DNA of 64,000 nucleotides from CBDATG01 sp965200145 (GTDB taxonomy: Bacteria > Chloroflexota > Dehalococcoidia > Lucifugimonadales > Lucifugimonadaceae). A program made the position numbers and the translations under genes. The notes beneath the pieces are model-generated. The model was not told the origin of the DNA. It was given only the letters and a program-made list of their open reading frames with translations, and did no database searches. Below, piece after piece: positions 16,963-24,226 of this stretch. The stretch's first letter is position 1; each line of letters begins with the position of its first letter. The stretch lies in NCBI GenBank assembly GCA_965200145.1, contig CBDATG010000003.1:372001-436000 (forward strand). The letters are read 5' to 3'.

Positions 16963-16997
16963 ATTTGGGTAAACAGGTATATAATTCCCTATCATAG
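16963..16997. repeat. Right terminal inverted repeat and right target duplication
   Basis: Bases 16963-16989 are the exact reverse complement of 14025-14051. TATCATAG at 16990-16997 repeats the left flank. Together they define the right end of the insertion element. Confidence 0.95.
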
Positions 16998-17247
16998 GGT
17001 GATAGCACACACTAGAGATGTGAGAATGGCACCATCCCAGACCAACCGAAAGAATTCAAGTTACACAATCCCCTTAAGATGCCTCCACGGTTGAGTTCGC
17101 CTGGACGCTCAACATACCGCCTCCTAAGCATCGGAACTACGTTCAGCGAAAGCCAGAGCAGGTTGGGGAGGTTTGAGAAGGGTCTGGGTGATTACTCAGC
17201 ACAATTCAGACCGAGCGCATCTATCGAGCATCAGGACGAGCCCGAAC
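16998..17247. other. Gap with a possible coding remnant
   Basis: No intact gene is visible. A short plus-strand frame (about 17083-17178) reads FAWTLNIPPPKHRNYVQRKP and ends at a stop, but it opens directly after a stop without a start codon. It looks like the tail of a lost gene. Confidence 0.3.
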
Positions 17248-18222
17248 ATGGACATTGAACCTAACGTCATATCCGCCGCAGGCCGTGCGACGAGGGCGAT
17301 CGCCAATACGATGGGGGTGCCTTTAATCACTCGTGCTTGGTTGCAAGGCATTGGTCAGAAACAACTAGCTAAAGCTAACAGGGAGGCATCTCGGATAGAC
17401 GATGCAACTGCTATGGCGACAGCTCGCAATGATGCCGAGATCATGCGGGTCATGGGTTCGTCAGTCGACTCCTTAGCCAAAGAACTTGGAATAACCGATC
17501 CAACAACCAAGGTCCAGTTGCTCGCGAGCTTGCTGTCCACTGATGTCCGTTCTTTGACTAACTTTGGAACAATAGTGACCAGAGCCGACGAGTTACTTGA
17601 AGACGACATCCAAGTTCCCTGCGAAGGTCCGTCAGATGAGTGGTGGCATCGATTCTACGAATGCGGCAGATTGGTCGCGTCAAGTGAGTTACAAGACTTT
17701 TTCGCCGCGATGCTCGCAGGTGAGATTGCGACTCCAGGCAGCATGTCATTTCCAACCATTGAAGTGGCGAGGAGGCTTGATCCTGGGACTGCGGTTATGT
17801 TCAGGGAATGGGTTTCAATGTCTATTGGCTACGATCACACTGGTGACAGGTTCCTCTGCACGCTTGGATTGGACGTAGGGACGAACGACCTTGACGATCT
17901 CGGTTTGTCCTATAGCGTCGTGAATCAGCTGATGGATATCGGATTGATTAGTACCTTCAGAGCGAATTTCGGTCCGTTTGAAGTTCCGATCAACCGTTTC
18001 TTGGAAGTCACGTACGCTGGACGAACGTGGCGCATGGAACGGGCCGATCAAACGGATACTTCACCGCTCGAAATCAAGTTGCCGTGCATGATCGCCTCAA
18101 CGGCGGGGAAGGAACTAGCGAAGGTCGTTCCGATTAAGGAAACCTCAACGTACACAAACCAGTTGCACGTATATCTCGAAACCCAAAGGTTGCGTTTAAC
18201 CAATTTTTATCAGGTCCACTAA
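17248..18222 (+). CDS. DUF2806-like protein
   Basis: The 324-residue protein begins MDIEPNVISAAGRATRAIAN. Its central block DEWWHRFYECGRLVASSELQ, followed by FFAAMLAGEIATPGS and TIEVARRLDP, matches the pattern of DUF2806 proteins (W-x-R...S-x-x-x-Q...W/F-A-x-x-L-A-G-E...P-G). The N-terminal third is helical and charged. The function is unknown; such proteins often occur in accessory regions. An upstream extension to 17173 is possible but reads as non-conserved. No strong ribosome binding site is seen. It heads a 5-kb accessory island that looks poorer in GC than its surroundings. Confidence 0.65.
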   Translation: MDIEPNVISAAGRATRAIANTMGVPLITRAWLQGIGQKQLAKANREASRIDDATAMATARNDAEIMRVMGSSVDSLAKELGITDPTTKVQLLASLLSTDVRSLTNFGTIVTRADELLEDDIQVPCEGPSDEWWHRFYECGRLVASSELQDFFAAMLAGEIATPGSMSFPTIEVARRLDPGTAVMFREWVSMSIGYDHTGDRFLCTLGLDVGTNDLDDLGLSYSVVNQLMDIGLISTFRANFGPFEVPINRFLEVTYAGRTWRMERADQTDTSPLEIKLPCMIASTAGKELAKVVPIKETSTYTNQLHVYLETQRLRLTNFYQVH

Positions 18223-18351
18223 GGTTAGCTAGTCTAGCCGCGATCCAATAATTACCTATAGTTCTGTATGACGTTTGATACTATATACCAACCCACGATG
18301 CGTGGAACGATCAGAAGTGATGCGTGCAATATGTGTGAAAGAAGACGGTGA

Positions 18352-19107
18352 CTATATAGAGGTCTCGGTTGTTGCCTCTCGGTCCGAGGACGTGTTGTTC
18401 AACGGTTTTATCGGACAACCTACAGGGTTCGATTCAATGATCTTACGAATACTCCTAACGCCCGCAACGCGCGTGAACCCCGATGGCCATAGAACTCGTT
18501 GGTTATTGACCTCTCTTTCTTCGTATGTTGAACCAATCACAATTCCTAGCATCTGCCACTCATGAGTCTCGATATGGCGATACGCAACCATACCCCCGGA
18601 CATACCTCCTGCGGCATGCCTGTCCACCAAGAAACTATCCTCAGACATGTCGGCAAATGCTATGGAACCGCGAGTGCAAAGAGGGTCAGGGTGACCAGCA
18701 TGGATAGCCACTTCATCATTGGCTAACAAACCGTGGGCATAACCTAGACAGACCACGTCTTGTCCCAGACAGAATCCTGTTTCGCCGCTTTGTAGATGGA
18801 TGTCCCGTGTCACGTGTGGGAATGTACTAGCCACGACGCTGATATCCTTCTCTTGGTCATGTCCCACGACACGCACAGGGAACAGCTTAGGTTGTCCTTC
18901 ATGGGCGATGAGCAAGGCATCGGGTCTACCAATCTTGAATACGTGGGATGCGGTGGCTATATACTCTTTGCCGCCGTGTACGATTAGCGTGCCGGTCCCT
19001 TCCACGAACTGACCATCGTGTCCATAAAGTGCCAACAACCTACTCAACACATCTTGTGTTGGGAGTAGTGCCGCAGGCACGGTCGGTACGCGTTTTGAGT
19101 CAGACAC
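18352..19107 (-). CDS. Trypsin-like serine peptidase
   Basis: The 251-residue protein has a chymotrypsin-fold triad: His in YIATASHVF near residue 55, Asp in QEKDISVVA near 90, and Ser in AAGGMSGGMVAYR near 168. There is no signal peptide or membrane segment, so it is likely cytoplasmic, unlike most bacterial trypsin-like proteases. The start is GTG 19107, supported by AGGAGG nine bases upstream. The substrate is unknown. Cytoplasmic trypsin-like peptidases recur in defence-related gene neighbourhoods, but nothing here shows a sensor partner. Confidence 0.8.
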   Translation of the reverse strand: MSDSKRVPTVPAALLPTQDVLSRLLALYGHDGQFVEGTGTLIVHGGKEYIATASHVFKIGRPDALLIAHEGQPKLFPVRVVGHDQEKDISVVASTFPHVTRDIHLQSGETGFCLGQDVVCLGYAHGLLANDEVAIHAGHPDPLCTRGSIAFADMSEDSFLVDRHAAGGMSGGMVAYRHIETHEWQMLGIVIGSTYEEREVNNQRVLWPSGFTRVAGVRSIRKIIESNPVGCPIKPLNNTSSDREATTETSI

Positions 19108-19226
19108 AGTCTCTGTCCTCCTAACCCGGAAGGTTAGTAGATGATTGGTGGGTCGTCCTCATTGTACAAGAGCCTTGTGATGTCGTCTCAGATCTTCGAC
19201 TTCACTCGCGACCACCTTCCCTTTCA

Positions 19227-19451
19227 CTAGTGTGAGCCACCTGTCCTTTCGCACAGAGAGTTGATGACGGTCCAAAGCGCTGCCCAGCTGACCGTGGCGA
19301 TCAGGCATAGCTCGATTATTTCCGAACTCTGCCCATCGCCCAATGCGAAAAAAGTTACGCCCAAGGACAGGGCTGCCATCGCTCCGAACCAGACAACCAA
19401 AATCAGGCCGAAGGTGTCATCAGTTCCTCGTTTGTAGAGTTGTCTCTTCAT
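19227..19451 (-). CDS. Small membrane protein with two transmembrane segments
   Basis: The 74-residue protein has a basic N-terminus (MKRQLYKRG) and two hydrophobic stretches, at about 14-36 (FGLILVVWFGAMAALSLGV) and 46-66 (IIELCLIATVSWAALWTVI). GGAGGT lies eight bases before ATG 19451. It lies upstream of the peptidase gene on the same strand, so the two may form an operon. The family is unknown. The 272 bases between it and the next gene (19452-19723) hold no recognisable gene. Confidence 0.65.
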   Translation of the reverse strand: MKRQLYKRGTDDTFGLILVVWFGAMAALSLGVTFFALGDGQSSEIIELCLIATVSWAALWTVINSLCERTGGSH

Positions 19452-19723
19452 TGTTGAGTTACCTCCGTTGGTTGTGACCCGCCGCTTCCATGATCTAGGG
19501 CGACGTACCGACCATTATATGGCCTTGGAAATCGGAAGCTGAAACGGACTCAAGGTCGACGATCGCGTCCCGACAGCAGCGTCGCCGCTCTTGGCAAGTC
19601 CGTTTCGCCACATTCGCATCAAGTTCCGAGACTTTCGCGTAACCTGCGGGTCAAGTGCTGATGGGCGGCGCTATCGCCCCACCTTGCAACTAACGCCGAA
19701 CTTGACAAACGAGGACAGTCAAC

Positions 19724-20629
19724 ATGCCAACATTCAGACCGTCGCAAACCAGTGACGCGAGGAGCGTCCCTACCGAATGGCTGCTGGTGCAACGACGATC
19801 AGACATCTTTGATGAGATGTGCAACGAGTTCATTGACAAGATCCGACCCCTGCCGACAGAACCGATTCCAGGGTCCTTGCTGGTGCAAGATGCCGAAGCT
19901 GACGAAATCGGTATCACACTGCCCATGTGCGCCCACGATCACTACCTGTTCGCCCTCGACAACGCTCTTGGTGCCAGTAGGTGCGTCAAGGACCTTACAC
20001 TGTCACATGCCGCATACTCATGTGCAAGAACCGTGCTCGAAGCATGCAGCACGCTTCACTGGCTACTGGAACCAGGAGATACGGCAGAAACCAAGGCACG
20101 ATTCGCACAGTTAATGCAGTTGTACGGTCGCGATGTTTGGAGCAACCGTAACTCCGAATTGCGTGTCGGCAAGAAAACAGGAACGACTGAGGATGATATC
20201 AAACTCTCGTCTGAGCAGAAGATCCAAGGTTCCATCGCCATCGCATGTGAATTGGGCATCGAGCATAAACGAAAGAATCAAGAGGTCAGACCAACCTTCG
20301 CCCCGGAGTACAACGCGACTGAGCGAGCTGGCAACTTCGTCAAAGGCGGAGACTCAGAGTACCGGTTGTACTCTGAAGTAGTGCACGGTAACAGTCGCGT
20401 ACTGGAGAAAACCTGGATGGCAACACCAAATGTCTTAAATCCCAATGACATTGAGTACCGTCCCGAGAGAGGACTGCGATTAATCGAGAACCTCGCAACC
20501 TGGATCGCCCGTGCGACGCACGAGTTTTACGCCTACTGTGGCCACGACCTCGACGATCTCAACAAGCGCCTTCAAGTATACTTGACTCACCTCCGCGTTC
20601 ACAAATCGCGTCGGACTTGGGCTGCCTAG
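19724..20629 (+). CDS. DUF5677-like protein of unknown function
   Basis: The 301-residue protein contains YSCARTVLEACSTLHWLLEPG near residues 95-115 and YRLYSEVVHGNSRVLE near 215. An R-x-x-x-E-A...WLL helix followed later by a S-x-x-x-H helix resembles the DUF5677 / SAV2148-HEPN-like helical fold. The match is by pattern only. The start ATG 19724 is preceded by GAGGAC. The gene sits between a peptidase/membrane-protein pair and two HEPN-like paralogues. Confidence 0.5.
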   Translation: MPTFRPSQTSDARSVPTEWLLVQRRSDIFDEMCNEFIDKIRPLPTEPIPGSLLVQDAEADEIGITLPMCAHDHYLFALDNALGASRCVKDLTLSHAAYSCARTVLEACSTLHWLLEPGDTAETKARFAQLMQLYGRDVWSNRNSELRVGKKTGTTEDDIKLSSEQKIQGSIAIACELGIEHKRKNQEVRPTFAPEYNATERAGNFVKGGDSEYRLYSEVVHGNSRVLEKTWMATPNVLNPNDIEYRPERGLRLIENLATWIARATHEFYAYCGHDLDDLNKRLQVYLTHLRVHKSRRTWAA

Positions 20630-20811
20630 ACTAAGCCGAGGTGATCCGCATCTCGACTATGTCGCCGTCCACGCTGTCGCGCGATACCGTACCGGTTGAC
20701 CATGTTGACGAGAAACCAAACACGCTTAGATGCATAACGGCATCCGTCCGGGCTGATTTTTGGATGCCGCGCCCACCCCGTCGGGCTCAGAGTGCCGCGA
20801 GCCTCCATCGT
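20630..20811. other. Gap between convergent genes with a possible C-terminal remnant
   Basis: On the minus strand the 3' half of this gap encodes a short frame (MHLSVFGFSSTWSTG..., about 34 residues, ending near 20635). It could be the tail of a lost gene but has no supporting start signal. A GC-rich palindromic stretch near 20765-20800 could act as a bidirectional terminator. Confidence 0.25.
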
Positions 20812-21654
20812 CTACGGATGTCCGCCCACGTCGCCGGACTGCCACGCTGTCTGAAACAACCAAAGAGTAACAGCCCATGCAAGTCTCAGCAGGAAATCCG
20901 TATTGAGAGTGAGCTCAACTCGAGGAGCGGATCGATCCGACATACCGTAGCGGACGACATCGTAACTGTCGCCCGTGCTCAGCAAATTCTCAACTACATC
21001 GTTCTCGTCGGTTACCGCGCGCGGTGAATCATCGGGGCGAAGCAGTGGCATGGAATTGAACAGCCGCAAGACATCAACGTGCACATCATCCAATCGTCTC
21101 CAGGCGTTTATCAGACTATGACCAATTTCAGTACGGAACGCATTGGCATCGGCTCCAGGGTTATTGTATGAAAACAACGACTTCAAAGCCAACTCACAGC
21201 ACAGTGCGACCGATTGCATCAACTCGATATGCATTCCGATCATTAAAGAGCCCGAATCAGTCAAGCTCGTCCCGTTGGCCTCGCGACAGTCGGAGAGAAG
21301 ATCGTATTGCGCTGTTACCGACTCAAGTCGACTCGGAAGAGATAACAATATGTCCGACAAGTGCCATGCTCTGCTATGGGTATCCGTGTCGATAACGGGG
21401 CTACGATCGCCGTCAGTTATCCAATTGAGGAGAATCTGATTCGTTGAACCGAAAAGATAGCCTGCCGATTCATAATGCAACAACCCAATGGAGCATTTTG
21501 ACAACTTATTGATATCGTACCGTATCCGGTTGTAAGATCGACTAATCGGGTCGAACTTCTCACCGTGCAACCGCACCCTGTGGGCAAGTTCCTGCCATCT
21601 CATATCACGAGGCAACGCTCGTTGTTCGGTGGTGGAGTCCATCTGCATTCTCAT
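20812..21654 (-). CDS. HEPN-like protein, second gene of a paralogous pair
   Basis: The 280-residue protein shares with its upstream neighbour a C-terminal block: VALCCELALKSLFSYNNP, then FRTEIGHSLINAWRRLD, then LFNSMPLLRP and YDVVRYG. The E-L-A-L-K-x-L helix followed by a H-x-L helix is the HEPN-type pattern, and RTEIGH fits the R-x4-6-H ribonuclease motif. That assignment is inference. I place the start at ATG 21654, one base after the stop of the upstream gene, instead of the longer frame from 21780, which would overlap it extensively. Coupling suggests the two products act together, for instance as a hetero-oligomer. Confidence 0.55.
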   Translation of the reverse strand: MRMQMDSTTEQRALPRDMRWQELAHRVRLHGEKFDPISRSYNRIRYDINKLSKCSIGLLHYESAGYLFGSTNQILLNWITDGDRSPVIDTDTHSRAWHLSDILLSLPSRLESVTAQYDLLSDCREANGTSLTDSGSLMIGMHIELMQSVALCCELALKSLFSYNNPGADANAFRTEIGHSLINAWRRLDDVHVDVLRLFNSMPLLRPDDSPRAVTDENDVVENLLSTGDSYDVVRYGMSDRSAPRVELTLNTDFLLRLAWAVTLWLFQTAWQSGDVGGHP

Positions 21655-21655
21655 T

Positions 21656-22387
21656 TCAGGTTGATAGGAGCTCGCACGAGCGCAGATACGCGCACCACGC
21701 GAGCGCGATGTGTATCCAAGGCTCGAATGAAGTCTCATTTGGATATGCCCCGGACGTACCGATATATCGGACTGTCTCAAATGAATGACGCGTGAGTCTC
21801 AGTCTTTCGCGCACAGTGTCAGCAGTTACGTTCATTGGCATGAAGACAGGCATGGAGTTCAGAGCTGTGACCAACCAGCCGTGTTCACCGTCCAATCGAT
21901 CCCACGCTTTCAGTAAATCATGTCTCATCTTTCGGTGGTAGATTCTAGGTTTGGCATCAGGGTTGACGACGCTGTACAGTGTCTTCATGGCCAGCTCACA
22001 ACCGAACGCTGCTGATTGCACTCCTTCGAAATACATTCCCTTTGCCGCGATAAGCGAAAACGGTTCCCTTTGCGCGTCGTAAAAGTGTCCGTGCTGATCC
22101 AGGCGCGAAGTAGTGGCTTCAAGGTACCCGGGTAGCACCAGCTGCATCTTGCAAGGGTCCCACCCTTCGCTTGGATTGTGTGCCGTGCAGTCGTGTCGCC
22201 CGCGGTTAGGCACCCGTTCGCTCAGATACCAAACCCGCAAGATGGCGAGTGTTGACCCGACGCAATAGATGTCGTCGTTTCTGGAGTGTGGCAGTCGAAA
22301 GCGCTCGCAAGGTCGGACCTGTGGGACGTTGGTTGATCCGGCCGATCGACCGATGCGGCGAAGGATGTCGTTGAGTGCGGTAGTCAT
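21656..22387 (-). CDS. HEPN-like protein, first gene of a paralogous pair
   Basis: The 243-residue protein has SAAFGCELAMKTLYSVVNP, HRKMRHDLLKAWDRLD, LNSMPVFMP and FETVRYIG, each aligning with the downstream gene. The position equivalent to the R of R-x4-H in its partner is His here, although a R-x3-H (RKMRH) is present, so one member may be catalytically altered. The first ~100 residues are not shared. ATG 22387 lies inside a perfect inverted repeat (22383-22416), so translation or transcription may be controlled there. Confidence 0.6.
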   Translation of the reverse strand: MTTALNDILRRIGRSAGSTNVPQVRPCERFRLPHSRNDDIYCVGSTLAILRVWYLSERVPNRGRHDCTAHNPSEGWDPCKMQLVLPGYLEATTSRLDQHGHFYDAQREPFSLIAAKGMYFEGVQSAAFGCELAMKTLYSVVNPDAKPRIYHRKMRHDLLKAWDRLDGEHGWLVTALNSMPVFMPMNVTADTVRERLRLTRHSFETVRYIGTSGAYPNETSFEPWIHIALAWCAYLRSCELLST

Positions 22388-22416
22388 GTCTCCATCTTAA
22401 CACAAACAGACATGAC
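22383..22416. promoter_or_regulatory. Inverted repeat spanning the start of the HEPN-like operon
   Basis: GTCATGTCT (22383-22391) and AGACATGAC (22408-22416) are perfect 9-bp inverted repeats, 16 bases apart, and the left arm contains the start codon of the 22387 gene. As DNA it could be an operator for autorepression; as RNA it would fold over the initiation site. Confidence 0.55.
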
Positions 22417-22556
22417 ATGAAGTCACTCCCTACGATGGGTGAACCCGACGACTGATCGCAGATGTCGCTGCAGCTAGGTTGAGATCGATGCAACCCGAGA
22501 CCGGTCGCGCGCTATCATATTTCGGACTCAAGAGATACCGAGACTCCGAACAGGCA

Positions 22557-24116
22557 TCAATCCGCCCAGGCCCACAAGTCCGAAAAGCGTATCGAGTACG
22601 GCTCCGATTCTCCCTCGTATAGACCAGTGCAGAGACCGATGCCGCCTGGTCGTCGCGTGACTTGGGCCCCTGGTGCATGCATAACTCTTTCGCCGTTCAG
22701 ATAAAGGTAACTTCCGCGCCACGTAGTCTCAAATTCCAATCTGTTTTTCTTTTCGACATCTGTGCTGAGTAGGGTCGCAGGAAACCATTTTGTTACGCTA
22801 TCCTTGAATTCGCCCATGTCATAATCCACATGTTCAACGCGGTATCGCGAACCGTTCCAGGCTAGAATCATTCTCGATTGCCTACCTCCAGTACCGTGAT
22901 AAACCAAGCCGAAGGACCAGTATTCAACAGATGGCATAGCAAAATCCAACACAACCCATGAATCCGTCGAAGAGTTTGCCAAGTGTGCTGGGTCACTGGG
23001 ACTCCTTGGGCAGCTTATGCTCTGGGTGTCACGATCGTTGCGGCTTAATCGCCCCGACACACCCGCTCGTGTGAACCGTGTGCGCAGGTCCGAATACTGG
23101 ATCGAGTACGGTACGCCTTCCTCGGTGAAGAAACCTACACACAGTTGACTCCTACCGGGTCGGCGAATTAACTGCGAGGGAGGCACCTCAATCACTATCT
23201 CATCATTGAGTCGCAGGATGGTCCCATTCGATGTGGTTCTGAATGCCAGTTCATTCTGTCCGGACCGGAGAACTGACGGAGAGATCCGTTGGATAAAGCG
23301 ATCGACCGCAAGTTCGCCGTTGCTCACCACGGCGTTCTCCGCCAAGAGGTCGTTCGGTCCTCTACCCCCTATCACAGCGGACGAATTGTAACCGACCCCT
23401 AGGTGATACATGAATCCGATACTCCAACTCCGCACGTCAGGAACCACGAACCTGACGAAGGCCGCGGAGTCGATGGCATTAACGGAAATTACGGTGGGAT
23501 CATGACGGTTTGAGGAACACCCTATTCTTCCGTCGTCAGGATCGTGCACCAACTCACCTGTTACACCTGTCAACGGCTCGGCTGTCGGCGTTGGTGTAGG
23601 AGACGGAGTCGGCGATGGCGTACTGGTAGGTGTAGGTGTTGGAGTCGGCTGCGGTGTTGGAGTCGCGGTGGCGGTCGGTGTAGCTGTCGCGGTTGGTGTA
23701 GGTGTCGGTACCGGAGTCGGGGTGTACGTCGGCGTAGGCGATGGCGTGTCAGTGGGAGTTGGCGTAGGTGGCGGCGTTGCTGTCGCCGTGGCCGTCGGGG
23801 TCGCGGTAGCAGTGGGCGTGTCTGTGGGTGTCGCCGTGGGCACCGGGGTCCATGTTGGCGCAGGCGTTGGTGTGAAGGTGGGCTCAGGAGTCCATGTAGG
23901 CGCGGGTGTCCAAGTGGGTTCCGCCGTGGGAGTCCATGTCGGCTCCGGTGTCCAAGTGGGCGCGATTGTAGCCGTCGGTGCGATCGTTGGCGATGGGACC
24001 GCTTGCGTGCATCCCACGACCACCGCCCAAGCGGCCGCGAATCCCACGCCAACCGCGAAGGCATACGGCCGCAACCACCGTGCATATGGGATCCAGGAAC
24101 GCATCAGCGTAAGCAT
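22557..24116 (-). CDS. Lipoprotein with Thr-Pro stalk and two LamG-like repeat domains
   Basis: The 519-residue protein has a lipoprotein signal peptide (hydrophobic run ending VVVGC, Cys near residue 36), a stalk of about 150 residues made of Thr-Pro/Ala-Thr-Pro repeats, and two homologous domains of about 150 residues, each with a WSFG/WSIG...YH strand pair and a final (P)YSIR(Y/F)SDL. The fold looks like a beta-sandwich of the LamG/concanavalin type, by pattern only. ATG 24116 is preceded by GGGGAG at seven bases. It is a paralogue of the next gene upstream minus the protease domain, and probably sits outside the cytoplasmic membrane. Confidence 0.75.
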   Translation of the reverse strand: MLTLMRSWIPYARWLRPYAFAVGVGFAAAWAVVVGCTQAVPSPTIAPTATIAPTWTPEPTWTPTAEPTWTPAPTWTPEPTFTPTPAPTWTPVPTATPTDTPTATATPTATATATPPPTPTPTDTPSPTPTYTPTPVPTPTPTATATPTATATPTPQPTPTPTPTSTPSPTPSPTPTPTAEPLTGVTGELVHDPDDGRIGCSSNRHDPTVISVNAIDSAAFVRFVVPDVRSWSIGFMYHLGVGYNSSAVIGGRGPNDLLAENAVVSNGELAVDRFIQRISPSVLRSGQNELAFRTTSNGTILRLNDEIVIEVPPSQLIRRPGRSQLCVGFFTEEGVPYSIQYSDLRTRFTRAGVSGRLSRNDRDTQSISCPRSPSDPAHLANSSTDSWVVLDFAMPSVEYWSFGLVYHGTGGRQSRMILAWNGSRYRVEHVDYDMGEFKDSVTKWFPATLLSTDVEKKNRLEFETTWRGSYLYLNGERVMHAPGAQVTRRPGGIGLCTGLYEGESEPYSIRFSDLWAWAD

Positions 24117-24226
24117 ATCACTGCTCCCCGCAAGATGTGTCACAACGTTGTGGACGATTCGGACAACCCTGATGGGGAGAGTCCACGGCGCATGCAGTGC
24201 CCATTACCCCGCTATCCAACCCACCG

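Larger units (their letters stand above)
14025..16989 (+). mobile_element. IS1595-family (ISXO2-type) element with passenger genes, 2,965 bp
   Basis: The element is bounded by perfect 27-bp inverted repeats and flanked by an 8-bp direct repeat, so both ends are intact. It carries, all on the plus strand, an ISXO2-type transposase (14091-15077), a DNA methylase fused to an HNH nuclease domain (15201-16784), and a 54-residue basic protein (16793-16957). Family members with passenger genes are known; I cannot check whether this passenger set has been seen. The intact ends, promoter and transposase frame suggest a recent, possibly still active insertion. It landed beside an already decayed small-gene module. 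Confidence 0.93.

Noticed and set aside
23570..24085. Alternative frames through the Thr-Pro repeats, including a 206-codon plus-strand frame
   Set aside because: Low-complexity Thr-Pro codons leave all frames open. Only the minus-strand frame has a signal peptide and conserved downstream domains.
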